Assembly (NCBI GenBank): GCA_023410715.1
Contig: JAEYPN010000016.1
Span: 1-64,000 of the forward strand
Reading direction: 5' to 3'
DNA: 64,000 bases
DNA from: Bacillota bacterium
GTDB lineage: Bacteria; Bacillota_I; Bacilli_A; Izemoplasmatales; UBA1188
The notes under the pieces were generated by a model. It had not been told where the DNA came from. It was given only the letters and a program-made list of their open reading frames with translations, and searched no databases. Of the stretch, positions 8,472 through 17,907 are shown in pieces. The number at the start of each line of letters is the position of its first letter. Within the stretch, counting starts at the first letter, position 1. The position numbers and the translations under genes are program-made.

Positions 8472-9398
8472 CTATTCTCCTTTCAAACATTTAATAATCT
8501 CCTTACTACATCTTTCATTCATCGCAATCATCGATTGATAAGTAAATGTTCCCACATGTGGTGTGAGTATTACATTTGTAAATTTTTTAAACTCAGGATC
8601 ACATGGTTCATTGTCAAATACATCAGTCGCATAACCCGCAATTAATTCGTTTTCTAAAGCATAAATTAAGTCTTTAGTATTACATACTGGTCCCCTAGCA
8701 GTATTAATGATATATGCACTTTTTTTCATTTTATTAATCACATCAAGATTGATAATTGAACGGGTTTCATTTGTGAGTGGGGTGTTAACTGATAAAAAAT
8801 CAGCTGTTTTAACTAATTCATCAAAAGGTAAATAAGTAATTCCTAATTTTTCTTCTTTTTCTTTATCTAGTCTATTTCTTTTATTATAGTAAATATTCAT
8901 GTTAAATACTTTAGCCATTATAGCAAGTCTTTCACCGATTGCTCCATACCCTAAAATACATAAGTTTTTACCTGATAGCTCACTAGTTAAAATTCTTTTC
9001 CATTTACCATTTTTTAAATCCTTATCCATTACATTAATTTGTCTTGAAAACTCTAAGCAAAAGGCAATGATCATCTCAGCGACGGCATTTTCTACTGCGC
9101 CAACCGTTCTTGTTATTATAATATTATTTTCCTTACAATAATCTTGGGGGAAATTATCAATACCAACCCCTCTTCTAGCTAATATTTTTAAATTAGGAGC
9201 CGACCTTAATATTTCTGGAGTATAAACCTCAACCCCAGCAACTATTGCATCAGCGTCTTTAATAAACTCTTTTAAGGTCTCTTCATTGAGCCAAACAGAA
9301 TAATCATATTCCTTATAGTCAAATCCTGCATCTATTAACATTTGTTTTGCATTTTCATTTAAAGAAGAAAATTTATTCGCAACAACACGTACATTCAT
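8472..9398 (-). CDS. D-isomer-specific 2-hydroxyacid dehydrogenase (phosphoglycerate dehydrogenase-like)
   Basis: A 308-residue NAD-dependent dehydrogenase. The Rossmann motif is LGYGAIGERLA (about 148-158); catalytic Arg lies in NTARGPVC (about 230), Glu in FDNEPCD (about 262) and His in TPHVGTF (about 280). Length fits the SerA catalytic core without the regulatory ACT domain. It could be 3-phosphoglycerate dehydrogenase, but with no serC or serB nearby, another 2-hydroxyacid is equally likely. It is first in a three-gene unit with the PPC protein and the esterase. A related but distinct paralogue lies at 38689-39681. Confidence 0.85.
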   Translation of the reverse strand: MNVRVVANKFSSLNENAKQMLIDAGFDYKEYDYSVWLNEETLKEFIKDADAIVAGVEVYTPEILRSAPNLKILARRGVGIDNFPQDYCKENNIIITRTVGAVENAVAEMIIAFCLEFSRQINVMDKDLKNGKWKRILTSELSGKNLCILGYGAIGERLAIMAKVFNMNIYYNKRNRLDKEKEEKLGITYLPFDELVKTADFLSVNTPLTNETRSIINLDVINKMKKSAYIINTARGPVCNTKDLIYALENELIAGYATDVFDNEPCDPEFKKFTNVILTPHVGTFTYQSMIAMNERCSKEIIKCLKGE

Positions 9399-9485
9399 AA
9401 AATCACCATCTTTTCATATAAATTATATCATAACATTTCATTTTTTTTAAAATGTAGTATAATATTTTTATAAGGGGTTGGGTAT

Positions 9486-11267
9486 ATGATAATTAGCAGG
9501 CTTAATAAATTAAGGTATTATATGCGTCTAAATCATATTGCAATGTATATTTTAAACGATAGTGACGCACACTCAAGTGAATATGTTAATGAATACTTTA
9601 AAGAACGAAAATATTTTTCCGGTTTTACTGGTTCAAACGGGATGCTAGTTGTAACACTTGATGAAGCATATCTATTTACTGATGGTAGGTATTTTATCCA
9701 GGCGGAGAAAGAACTTGAAAATTCCAATATTTATTTAATGAGAATTGGTAATCCTGATGTTCCTTCTATTCATGAATTTATTAACATGAACCTAAATGAT
9801 AGAGAAATTGTTGGCTTTAATGGTTCATATTTTAGCTATGGATTTGTAGAAAAGCTTAATTACATGCGTGTAAATTTTAATAGCAACTTAGATTTTACTT
9901 CTTTAATTTGGAATGACCGAAAAGAAATAAATTTTAACCAAGTTTATAGTTTGCCTCTAAATTTAACTGGACTATCAAGATTAGATAAGTTAGAAATTGT
10001 CAAAGGCTTTATTTTTAGAAAAAAAGCGGACGCTTTAATTATTAATAGTCTTGATGAAATTGCCTGGTTATTTAACTTAAGAGGAAATGATGTCTTATAT
10101 AATCCTGTCTTTTATTCATATGCCATTATAAGTTTTGATAATGCCTATTTATATGTTAATAAAAATGTTGTAAATGATGAATTATTAAAGGAACTTGCAC
10201 ATGATAAAATTATTATAAAAGATTATCAAGATATTTATCAAGGCACAGAAAATATTAAAGGTAAAAAAATTCTTGCGGACTTCGATAAAATCAACTATAA
10301 ATTATATGAAAGAGCAAGCGAAAATAATTCTTTAATTAATTATAATCCAATTATGCTAGGAAAAGCCATTAAAAATAATACCGAGATAAAAAACATTAAG
10401 GATGTCCACGTTATTGATGGTGTAGCAATAACTAAATTCATGTATTATTTAAAGACAAATTTTAATAAAATTCCTTTAAACGAATATGACTTAGGCTTAT
10501 ATTTATCAAACCTTCGTGCTTCAAATAAAGAATATATTGAAGATAGTTTTAATACTATATGTGCATTTAAAGAAAATGCCGCTATCATGCATTATAGTGC
10601 CACAAAAGAAAGTTGTAAGGAAGTATTAGGTAATGGTTTACTTCTTGTTGATAGTGGTGGACAGTACTTTGGTGGTACAACTGATATTACAAGAACATTT
10701 GTCCTTGGAAAGGCCGATGAAAGAACTAAACATTATTACACATCTGTTTTAAGGGCAATGATTAAATTATCAAAAACAAGCTTCCTCTATGGCGCAAATG
10801 GTCAAAATCTAGATATTTTAGCCCGTGAGGTCTTATGGAGTGAATTACTTGATTATAAGAGCGGTACTGGTCATGGAATTGGTTATATGCTTAATGTCCA
10901 TGAAGCACCTAATGGCTTTAGATGGAAAAAGGTTGAAGAAAGAAACGATAGTGCCGTTTTAGAAAAAGGCATGATCACTAGCTGTGAACCAGGAATATAT
11001 TTAGAAAATGATCTTGGTATCAGGATTGAAAATGAGCTTTTAACAATTGAAAAAGGCAAAAATGAATATGGAACATTTATGGGTTTTGAAACAATCACCA
11101 TTGCGCCAATTGATCTTGATGGAATAAATCCTTTAGAACTTCTTGATGATGAACTAATATATTTAAATAATTATCATCAAATGGTTTATGAGAAACTTTC
11201 ACCATATTTAGATGAAAATGAAAAGATGTTTTTAAAAGAATACACAAAAAAATTAGTTAAAAGCTAA
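9486..11267 (+). CDS. Aminopeptidase P family peptidase (M24B), long form
   Basis: A 593-residue Xaa-Pro aminopeptidase of the long type with two creatinase-like N-terminal domains (about 1-125 and 145-300) followed by the pita-bread metallopeptidase domain. Metal ligands are visible: Asp in LLVDSGG, Asp in GTTDITRT, His in GTGHGIGYML, Glu in SCEPGIYLE and Glu in IRIENELL. It should remove N-terminal residues before proline in the cytoplasm, using two Mn/Co ions. The start follows AAGGGGTTGGG. A TATAAT box lies at 9458-9463. A second, shorter M24B enzyme is at 53849. It is a single gene with its own terminator. Confidence 0.92.
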   Translation: MIISRLNKLRYYMRLNHIAMYILNDSDAHSSEYVNEYFKERKYFSGFTGSNGMLVVTLDEAYLFTDGRYFIQAEKELENSNIYLMRIGNPDVPSIHEFINMNLNDREIVGFNGSYFSYGFVEKLNYMRVNFNSNLDFTSLIWNDRKEINFNQVYSLPLNLTGLSRLDKLEIVKGFIFRKKADALIINSLDEIAWLFNLRGNDVLYNPVFYSYAIISFDNAYLYVNKNVVNDELLKELAHDKIIIKDYQDIYQGTENIKGKKILADFDKINYKLYERASENNSLINYNPIMLGKAIKNNTEIKNIKDVHVIDGVAITKFMYYLKTNFNKIPLNEYDLGLYLSNLRASNKEYIEDSFNTICAFKENAAIMHYSATKESCKEVLGNGLLLVDSGGQYFGGTTDITRTFVLGKADERTKHYYTSVLRAMIKLSKTSFLYGANGQNLDILAREVLWSELLDYKSGTGHGIGYMLNVHEAPNGFRWKKVEERNDSAVLEKGMITSCEPGIYLENDLGIRIENELLTIEKGKNEYGTFMGFETITIAPIDLDGINPLELLDDELIYLNNYHQMVYEKLSPYLDENEKMFLKEYTKKLVKS

Positions 11268-11280
11268 CAAAATACATTTT

Positions 11281-11311
11281 AAAAAGCCTATTAAAAAATA
11301 GGCTTTTTTTT
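11281..11311 (+). terminator. Intrinsic terminator of the aminopeptidase P gene
   Basis: AAAAAGCCTATT and AATAGGCTTTTT form a 12-bp stem with a four-base loop and a run of eight T residues, 14 bases past the stop. Confidence 0.92.
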
Positions 11312-11319
11312 ACAATATT

Positions 11320-11348
11320 TTGTTTTTTTCGTTAAAATATGCTATTAT
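11320..11348 (+). promoter_or_regulatory. Putative sigma-A promoter of the YwaF pair
   Basis: TTGTTT (11320-11325), 17-base spacer, TATTAT (11343-11348). Transcription would begin near 11355, directly before the GGAGGG ribosome site. Confidence 0.5.
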
Positions 11349-11374
11349 ATTTGTTAGTGACTGGAGGGAAATTT

Positions 11375-12130
11375 ATGTTTTTTTCACCTCGAAATAAAGA
11401 TGTAGCCCTAGGCATGTACTCGACATCTTATTTTATAACATTAGCTTTTGTAATTATTATAATAACTTTATGTTTGTTCTTTTCTTTTAAAATGAAAGAA
11501 AAAAATATTAAAAAAGTTTTAATAACATTTAATATTTTTACCGTTTTAACAGAAATAATCAAAATGATTTTTACTGGTATTAATTATGGAATTGATGACG
11601 TTGAATGGTTGCCTTTATATTTTTGTTCCTTATTTATGTATTCTACCCTTCTAGCAGTTTTAAAAAATGAAAAATTAAAGATAACAGGCTTATCATTTTT
11701 GTTTTTTGGCGGGATAATTGGCGCAGTAGCTTTTTTCTCTTATCCAAATGCCTGTATACCAAATTATCCACTGTTTCATTTTATGACCTTAAGAACGCTT
11801 ATTTATCATGGGGGAATGATTTATGTAGGGCTACTAGTTGTAATAACTGGTTATTATAAACCTGATTTAAAACACTTTAAAAATTATACTATTTATTTAT
11901 CAGTTATTATGTTATTGGCCTATATAATTAACATCATAAGAGATCGTAATTTAATGTATATATCAGAACCTCTTGACTTTTCTATAAGCGAAAATTTATA
12001 TAATCTAGTCCCTAAGCTTTATCCTTTTATTTTCATGGTTTTACAAACTGTTGTGCCGTTTTTTACAAGTTTTTTATTTTATAAATTATTTTTAAAAGTT
12101 AATAGGAGAAAATATTTATGTTTGAATTAA
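11375..12130 (+). CDS. YwaF/TMEM164-like integral membrane protein, first copy
   Basis: About 251 residues with seven or so hydrophobic helices, matching the bacterial YwaF (TIGR02206-type, TMEM164-related) membrane family. The family signature of a Pro/Leu-rich helix with LPLYFCSLFMY is visible near residue 80. Function in bacteria is unknown; the animal relative TMEM164 is a lipid acyltransferase, which makes a lipid role thinkable but unproven. GGAGGG sits seven bases before the ATG at 11375, so I prefer this start to one at 11339. The 3' end overlaps the next, homologous gene by 13 bases. Confidence 0.75.
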   Translation: MFFSPRNKDVALGMYSTSYFITLAFVIIIITLCLFFSFKMKEKNIKKVLITFNIFTVLTEIIKMIFTGINYGIDDVEWLPLYFCSLFMYSTLLAVLKNEKLKITGLSFLFFGGIIGAVAFFSYPNACIPNYPLFHFMTLRTLIYHGGMIYVGLLVVITGYYKPDLKHFKNYTIYLSVIMLLAYIINIIRDRNLMYISEPLDFSISENLYNLVPKLYPFIFMVLQTVVPFFTSFLFYKLFLKVNRRKYLCLN

Positions 12131-12831
12131 CGCATTTAATTTGGCTTTTTATTAGTGTTTTACTAATTTTTTCCTTAACATATGCATCATTAAAGTTTAA
12201 ATGGTCATATGAAAAGGTCTTAACTATCATGTGTATCATATCTTCTTTAAGTGAAGTTATTAAAATCTTTAACAATATGAATTTGGGATATAATGATGGA
12301 AGATATTTAGATGTTGGAAGCCTACCATTTCATTTATGTACTATCCAAATCTTCTTCTTTTTCATCTTAAAATTCAATAAAACAGAAAAAGTAAAAGATA
12401 AGATTCTAGGGTTTATGTTACCAACATCAATGTTAGGTGCATCCTTAGCATTGCTTATTCCTACCTGTGGCAGTAGATTTGATGAAATTCAACCATATCA
12501 GTATTTTATCTTTCATGCAGCTTTAATCTTTTTTTCGATTTACATTCTTAAAATAAAAAATGTTAAAATTACTAAGAAAACATATTTTCGTAATGTCGCA
12601 TATTTATTAGTATTATTTATTTTTGAAATTTGGATTAATAGTATTTTAAGCTTTGGAAATGCAAACTTCTTATATGTTTCAAGACCACCTATGTCAGGCT
12701 TGCCTATTCTGAATTTAAATCACGGATGGTATATATACATTATCCATTTAATTATGGTTGGCTTAACATTAATTACTTTATGGCATTTACCATTTATTAT
12801 TAAAGAAAGAAAAATAGCGAATAAGCAATAA
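12118..12831 (+). CDS. YwaF/TMEM164-like integral membrane protein, second copy
   Basis: A 237-residue protein with about seven membrane helices, homologous to its upstream neighbour. The shared signature here reads LPFHLCTIQIF near residue 65, with a Cys-Gly patch (IPTCGSRFDE) and an aromatic SFGNANFLYVSRPP segment also typical of YwaF. Its ATG lies inside the last codons of the first copy and has its own GGAG site. Two different YwaF proteins translated together suggests a heteromeric membrane complex or a recent duplication followed by divergence. Function unknown. Confidence 0.78.
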   Translation: MFELTHLIWLFISVLLIFSLTYASLKFKWSYEKVLTIMCIISSLSEVIKIFNNMNLGYNDGRYLDVGSLPFHLCTIQIFFFFILKFNKTEKVKDKILGFMLPTSMLGASLALLIPTCGSRFDEIQPYQYFIFHAALIFFSIYILKIKNVKITKKTYFRNVAYLLVLFIFEIWINSILSFGNANFLYVSRPPMSGLPILNLNHGWYIYIIHLIMVGLTLITLWHLPFIIKERKIANKQ

Positions 12832-12859
12832 AAAAAGATCATTTCACATGATCTTTTTT
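12831..12859. terminator. Bidirectional terminator between YwaF pair and 4-helix protein gene
   Basis: AAAAAAGATCAT (12831-12842) and ATGATCTTTTTT (12848-12859) form a perfect 12-bp stem with A and T runs on either side. It serves the two convergent transcripts, overlapping both stop codons. Confidence 0.9.
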
Positions 12860-13379
12860 ATTCAAGAAATGCTACTGCAATAGATGTAAGTCCTGCAAGA
12901 ACTAAAGATATCGCTCCAACATATGAAGCTGTTAAAGCCTTAATTGCCCCATTTACAAAAGCGGCCTCGCCAAGATCTTTTAGTTTATCAACGATACCAG
13001 ATGTAAATATTTCTGGAGTCAAGAAAAATAATACCCCCGCTCCAATAAATACTAAACCGCAAAGGAAGGTTACAACTTGTCTTCTAGCCTTAGTTAATAC
13101 TATGACAATAATACCTAATATTGGCAATAATAACATTAAAAAGGCGATGAAGTTAAATTTTAAAATTTCAACTCTTAATGTTCCGACTAAAACATCAACC
13201 TCTTTTGTATAGCCAAAAATCATTTTTATACCTGAATATTTTACATTACCTAAGTCACTAAAATCAGCTATCACAAGATTTAAAAAAATCGTGATAATAG
13301 ATACTACTGCAAATAATGTAATTAGCATCCAAGCATTACTTAATACTTTAACTTTTTTGTTGTCTTTCTTTTTTGCCAT
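12858..13379 (-). CDS. Four-helix membrane protein, paralogue of the 47989 gene
   Basis: A 173-residue protein with a Lys-rich cytoplasmic N-terminus (residues 1-12) and four hydrophobic helices at about 15-38, 68-95, 97-117 and 145-170. The loop between helices 1 and 2 carries YSGIKMIFGYTKEVD. The 47989-48414 protein has the same plan: helix, SGLSVVFGKDGY loop, a helix with LLPILAVVAI (here LLPILGIIVI), then two more helices. They are clear paralogues 35 kb apart. No known family was recognised and no function can be given. Confidence 0.7.
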   Translation of the reverse strand: MAKKKDNKKVKVLSNAWMLITLFAVVSIITIFLNLVIADFSDLGNVKYSGIKMIFGYTKEVDVLVGTLRVEILKFNFIAFLMLLLPILGIIVIVLTKARRQVVTFLCGLVFIGAGVLFFLTPEIFTSGIVDKLKDLGEAAFVNGAIKALTASYVGAISLVLAGLTSIAVAFLE

Positions 13380-13471
13380 TATAAATCCTCCAAATTTCTT
13401 TAATACTATTATACAATAATTTATTTAAGATGTTAAGTTTAATCTTGCTAAAATATTCCAGTTAATAATTT

Positions 13472-14959
13472 TTAAATATCTAAATTTGATAAATTTTCTT
13501 TTTTATACAAAATTCGCTCATGTTCTTCATCTTTAATTTTTTCTAAATAAATAATTTTTTCTTCTTTAAAACCATTTCTTAAAATAACATTCTGCATATG
13601 ATGATTTTTTCTGTGCGTGTCAATTAAAATATATTTTTCATTTTTATATTTTTTTAAAATAAATTCAAAAGCTAAGTCCATTATACCTAAGCCATAATAT
13701 TCTTTTTTAACAGCTGTTTTATGAATGACAATAGGCTTAAAATCATCAAGTTTATATATGTCATTATTTTCTTGATAAATCGCAAAAACTCCCACAATTT
13801 CATTTGAAATCTTAATAACATATAAAACTTTATTTTTTATATCTTTTAAAATATCTTCTTTGCTTGGATAACTTTTATTCCACTGAGGAATATTATGACT
13901 TTTAAGGGTGTCTTTAGCATCGGCTATTATGTCCATAATACTATCTACATCCTTTTTAGTTGCTTTTTTTACAACTCTTTTTACTTTATGTTTTTTTAGC
14001 CAATCAAGTGAGTCAATAATTGATTTTTTAACATCAATATAATTCATCTTTAAGTCTTTAACTGATAAGGAATTATCATAGTTATGATTATCATTTAAAA
14101 TATCAATGGCCATCTTCGTAAAGACTGGCTTTTCTTTTTTTATTTTAGCTACTAGTGGTACAAAAAAAGAAATAAAATATACAAACCATAGTGGTAAATA
14201 AATTGGTAACCTTTTTCTATTTTGATACTTATATATGGTCTTAAATATTTCATTAACACTAATATTACTACCTGTTATTAAATAACTTTTATGTAGTGTT
14301 TCATTGGTTGCGATAAAGATAATACTTTTAGCTACATCTCTTACATCTACAAAATTATATTCACCCTTAATACGTGCCATCATCTTATGTTCTAAGGAGT
14401 TTAAAAAAAATGTTCCAGCACTTGAAATTTTATAATCATTTGGGCCAATGACCGCTGATGGATAAATAACGGCACCTTTAATTTCGTTTTCTAATTTTTC
14501 TAGAACATATTTAGTCGCTAAAGCTTTACTCTTGCCATAATATGTTTTAAGTTTATCAGGATAAAGATCTGTTGGCTCAATAATTTTTGCAATATTATTT
14601 TCTTTATAAATTGCATCAACACTACTAACATAAATAAACTTACTTGCTTTATTTTTTATTGAAACATCAATTATTTTTTTAGTAGCTTCATAGTTTACTT
14701 TGATTAAATTATCTAATTCTTTATTAGTGATGTCAATTAAACCAGCAATATGAACTATAGTACTATTTTTTTCAATAACCTGGCTTAAAAAATTAGCGTC
14801 TAAAATATCACCAATAACTTCTTTAACCTTTAAGCCCCTTAAAGACTCATCATTTTTTCTTCTGACTAAGACGCATATTTCATTATTTTGATCTTTAAGT
14901 AATTCTCTAATTAGATTATTACCAATATGTCCGGTTCCACCTGTGATAATATACTTCAT
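13472..14959 (-). CDS. Fusion: extended SDR epimerase/dehydrogenase plus GNAT acetyltransferase
   Basis: A 495-residue two-domain protein. Residues 1-325 are an NAD-dependent epimerase/dehydratase of the extended SDR type, with TGGTGHIGNNL at residues 5-15 and the catalytic YYGKSK (YxxxK, near 140). Residues about 328-495 are a GNAT N-acetyltransferase domain, with KEYYGLGIMDLAFE as the acetyl-CoA loop and IDTHRKNHHMQNVILRNGF as the C-terminal part. The ATG at 14959 is preceded by GGAG nine bases upstream; a start at 14977 lacks a site. The two activities are normally on separate proteins, so a pathway making an acetylated sugar or lipid-linked product is possible. Substrates are unknown. Confidence 0.8.
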   Translation of the reverse strand: MKYIITGGTGHIGNNLIRELLKDQNNEICVLVRRKNDESLRGLKVKEVIGDILDANFLSQVIEKNSTIVHIAGLIDITNKELDNLIKVNYEATKKIIDVSIKNKASKFIYVSSVDAIYKENNIAKIIEPTDLYPDKLKTYYGKSKALATKYVLEKLENEIKGAVIYPSAVIGPNDYKISSAGTFFLNSLEHKMMARIKGEYNFVDVRDVAKSIIFIATNETLHKSYLITGSNISVNEIFKTIYKYQNRKRLPIYLPLWFVYFISFFVPLVAKIKKEKPVFTKMAIDILNDNHNYDNSLSVKDLKMNYIDVKKSIIDSLDWLKKHKVKRVVKKATKKDVDSIMDIIADAKDTLKSHNIPQWNKSYPSKEDILKDIKNKVLYVIKISNEIVGVFAIYQENNDIYKLDDFKPIVIHKTAVKKEYYGLGIMDLAFEFILKKYKNEKYILIDTHRKNHHMQNVILRNGFKEEKIIYLEKIKDEEHERILYKKENLSNLDI

Positions 14960-15000
14960 TTTAATCAACTCCAGCATGTTTTATCATATCATAAGATTTA

Positions 15001-15026
15001 AAAAAAAGCACGATTTATCGTGCCTT
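15001..15026 (-). terminator. Intrinsic terminator of the lemA-like gene
   Basis: On the minus strand GGCACGA pairs with TCGTGC across TAAA, followed by a run of seven T residues, four bases past the stop. Confidence 0.88.
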
Positions 15027-15029
15027 TAA

Positions 15030-15614
15030 TTAGTTAAATTTAACTTTTGGAGCTTCTTTTGCGCCTTCAGCAATTTTAAAATATTCTGCTTCTTTGAAGC
15101 TAAATAAGTTTGCAATAATAACAGTAGGGAATACTTCTCTTTTATTATTGTATTGTAATACAGAGTCATTATAAAATTGACGTGTATATGCAATTTTATC
15201 TTCAGTTTCTTTTAGATCAGCCATCATCTTATTGAATGAAGCATCTGCTTTTAATTCAGGATAAGATTCTTGAACTACCATTAAACGACCTAAAGTTGTT
15301 CCTAAGCTTTCGTTAGCTTGAGCCATACCTTGAACATTGCCTTCTGCTTTTGCGCTTTCAAACATTGTTCTAGCTTTAGCAAATGCACCGAAAATGTCTT
15401 TTTCATGAGTAGCATAACTTTTTACAGTTTCTACTAAGTTTGGAATTAAATCAAATCTTCTTTGTAATTGAACATCAATTTGACTCCATGAATTCTTCAC
15501 TCTATTACGCATAACAACTAAACCATTGTATGCTTTTACAATCCAGAACACTAATAATAATACTAATAATACCACTACTACCAAAATGATAGTTCCAGCT
15601 TTAACTAAAAACAT
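15030..15614 (-). CDS. lemA: LemA family membrane protein
   Basis: A 194-residue LemA protein: a single N-terminal membrane helix (about residues 7-27) and a long helical outer domain. Family landmarks are visible: YNGLVVMRNRVKNSWSQIDV after the helix, RRFDLIPNLVETVKSYA, and a C-terminal YNNKREVFPTVIIANLF. The biochemical role is unknown; LemA proteins often sit beside DUF2207 proteins, as here. The gene has its own promoter and terminator, so it can be expressed apart from the DUF2207 gene 213 bases upstream. Confidence 0.93.
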   Translation of the reverse strand: MFLVKAGTIILVVVVLLVLLLVFWIVKAYNGLVVMRNRVKNSWSQIDVQLQRRFDLIPNLVETVKSYATHEKDIFGAFAKARTMFESAKAEGNVQGMAQANESLGTTLGRLMVVQESYPELKADASFNKMMADLKETEDKIAYTRQFYNDSVLQYNNKREVFPTVIIANLFSFKEAEYFKIAEGAKEAPKVKFN

Positions 15615-15646
15615 TTTAATTTCCTCCTATATTTAAATATGACTAG

Positions 15647-15675
15647 ATTTTAACACAATTATTTTTAAAAATCAA
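15647..15675 (-). promoter_or_regulatory. Sigma-A promoter of the lemA-like gene
   Basis: Minus strand TTGATT (15675-15670), 17-base spacer, TAAAAT (15652-15647), with an extended -10 TG one base before the box. The transcript starts about 25 bases before the start codon, and a GGAGG site follows. Confidence 0.7.
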
Positions 15676-15827
15676 TATAACAGACCAAGTTTATATGGTT
15701 TTTTCTATATTTTTTTAACATTTAAAAATATTTAGTTTTTTGTATAAAAATTAATGATTTTTATTAAGAAACCTATAAATTATGTAAGTTATTTGATTTA
15801 TTTATAATTTAAACTTAACACAAAAAT

Positions 15828-17792
15828 TTATCTACTTCTAAATCCGCCGCCCCCACCGCCAAATGAACGACCGCCACCAAATCCGCCTCTGCCACCGCCG
15901 CCAGATGATGCTAATCTTTGAGCGTTAGCTTCACTAATTGTAGCATAACTTGCGGTAATACTTCTACCAACAGAATATGAAATTCTTGATCCAAAGTATG
16001 GATAGCGATAATATCCTTGATACTCTATTAAATCTTCTTGACCTTGATTTTTAAATTTTAGTCTTAATTGTTTTTCTACAAGATCGGCAATTCCAAAGCT
16101 AACCGCATAAACTAAGAAATGTTCCCAAATAATTAAAGATGGCATCGGATAATCTTCAAATGTCGAAAAGTCAGTTAAAAAGTTTTTAAAGGCTCTCCAT
16201 CTAACATAATCTTCATTTCCCTGAATGCTTCTTCTTTTAATTGTTGATAGATATGAAGAAAATAAAATTACCTCTGCTAATAGGAAACTTGCAGAATATA
16301 ATAAACTATATACTTTATATATATTGTATAAGAAAAAGCAAATAATCGCTAAAAGTCCATAAAGTACAATATAAGGGTAAAATTTAGCACCTGGCTTAGA
16401 ATTTTCATAATCAAAGAAATCTTTTTTAACTCCTGCTTCTTTAACAAGGGTAACAAAGCGTTTATTACAGCTTAGGTATTTTTCAGCTTGGCTTTCTTTT
16501 TTTGTATATCGATGCAATTCATCAAGTGTTAAAGTTTCTTTATCACTTGAGATAGTATCAAAGAACCATTCTAGTAAATATTTTTCATATGGTTCAAGTT
16601 CACTTTGATCTTTTGCCTTATTTAAAATCATCTTGTAATTGGCATCTTTATCAGTTAAACTTTCACCTTGAGTATCTAATGAAATATAACCTCTTCTAAT
16701 TAAATCCATTAAAGTAGCAGATAAGTCATCTTTAGAAACATCTTTAAAATTATATAAGAATCCAAGCATTGCTGGTGGATAATCTGCAGGGAGTTCACGG
16801 TAATACTCGCTCCAGAATGTTGTCTCGTGTTCTTTATCATATTTTTTATATGCTTTAACCCATAAAACAACCAAAAAGCCAATAGAAGAAATCATAATGA
16901 TAATTCCTACATAATTTAATAATTTTTGTGTTTTAACAAAAGCTTCATCATAAGTATTTTCTTCTAATGATAATAGGTAATCTAAACCATTTTTATTTAT
17001 TCTGTTTTCTGCTTTAGAATTAGGAATAACATCAGTTGGTACAATAATCCTTGCTTCTAATAATTCACCAGGATATGAACGCTTCATCGAAAATTTAATT
17101 TCATTACCTTTAATATAATCAACTTTTGCACTATTAGTACCATGACCATAAAAATAAATATCTTCTGTATTAGACTCTTTAGGAAAATGAATTGTTACAC
17201 TAACATTTTTTTGTTTAATGCTTCCAGTTGAATCCCCATAAATCCAATTTAATTCTGCTACATCGTTGTATTTAGTAACTGCACCAATAATTTCATATTG
17301 ATATTCAAATGTAGTGACAGGATCAATACCGCTTGGAACGCGAACAAAAATTGTCTCACAGTTTGAATAAGGACAGGCAATCACATCGCCTAATTCATCA
17401 CGGTCATTTTCCCATGAATAACCAATCATTACATTTTCTTTATTAACATTATTTAGAGAATCAAAAATCAGTTCATCGTCTTCATTATATACTTTTACAT
17501 AAGTATTATTACCATTAAAAGATGATTTATTTTCAGTTTGTCCATTATCATTTTTAGAATAAATCATATCACGATAAAAGACAGTTCTATCTTCTTCATA
17601 CGAAATTTTAACTTTTTCTTTTATTAATAAAGATCCATCATCTCTAACAGTTACATCAATACTATAATTTTGAATAACTGTTGAGGTATCTTCAAAAAGA
17701 TTATCTTTCACCGTTAAAATAATAAAGGTTAATAGCAAGATTAAAATTGCTATTAGAATTGCGCCAATATTTTTCTTTAAATAGTGTTTCAT
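15828..17792 (-). CDS. DUF2207 domain membrane protein with Gly-rich tail
   Basis: A 654-residue protein. A signal-anchor helix (about 9-29) is followed by the outer beta-rich DUF2207 domain (about 35-260), a membrane helix near 293-313, a cytoplasmic winged-helix-like segment (DDLSATLMDLIRRGYISL near 352), two membrane helices near 470-510 and a final segment ending in a Gly/Arg-rich tail (last 25 residues, SGGGGRGG type) typical of this family. DUF2207 proteins commonly accompany LemA, found next door. Function unknown; a membrane-associated complex with LemA is inferred from co-occurrence. Confidence 0.9.
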   Translation of the reverse strand: MKHYLKKNIGAILIAILILLLTFIILTVKDNLFEDTSTVIQNYSIDVTVRDDGSLLIKEKVKISYEEDRTVFYRDMIYSKNDNGQTENKSSFNGNNTYVKVYNEDDELIFDSLNNVNKENVMIGYSWENDRDELGDVIACPYSNCETIFVRVPSGIDPVTTFEYQYEIIGAVTKYNDVAELNWIYGDSTGSIKQKNVSVTIHFPKESNTEDIYFYGHGTNSAKVDYIKGNEIKFSMKRSYPGELLEARIIVPTDVIPNSKAENRINKNGLDYLLSLEENTYDEAFVKTQKLLNYVGIIIMISSIGFLVVLWVKAYKKYDKEHETTFWSEYYRELPADYPPAMLGFLYNFKDVSKDDLSATLMDLIRRGYISLDTQGESLTDKDANYKMILNKAKDQSELEPYEKYLLEWFFDTISSDKETLTLDELHRYTKKESQAEKYLSCNKRFVTLVKEAGVKKDFFDYENSKPGAKFYPYIVLYGLLAIICFFLYNIYKVYSLLYSASFLLAEVILFSSYLSTIKRRSIQGNEDYVRWRAFKNFLTDFSTFEDYPMPSLIIWEHFLVYAVSFGIADLVEKQLRLKFKNQGQEDLIEYQGYYRYPYFGSRISYSVGRSITASYATISEANAQRLASSGGGGRGGFGGGRSFGGGGGGFRSR

Positions 17793-17820
17793 CTTAAATC
17801 CTCCATATTTATATATTATA

Positions 17821-17850
17821 ATTATAACACTTTAATAAACTATGTTACAA
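17821..17850 (-). promoter_or_regulatory. Sigma-A promoter of the DUF2207 gene
   Basis: Minus strand TTGTAA (17850-17845), 18-base spacer, TATAAT (17826-17821), with the extended -10 element TGT directly before the box. A GGAGG site precedes the start at 17792. Confidence 0.65.
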
Positions 17851-17885
17851 TATTTTATTAATAATATTATATGCATTTTTTAATG

Positions 17886-17907
17886 AAAAAAGCCCTTAAT
17901 GGGCTTT
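17886..17907 (-). terminator. Terminator of the rny-ymdB-spoVS unit
   Basis: AAAGCCC and GGGCTTT form a stem around ATTAA, followed on the minus strand by seven T residues. The stem overlaps the last stop codon. Confidence 0.88.

Noticed and set aside
15828..15905. Gly-codon repeat at the end of the DUF2207 gene taken as a simple repeat
   Set aside because: It encodes the Gly/Arg-rich tail normal for this protein family.
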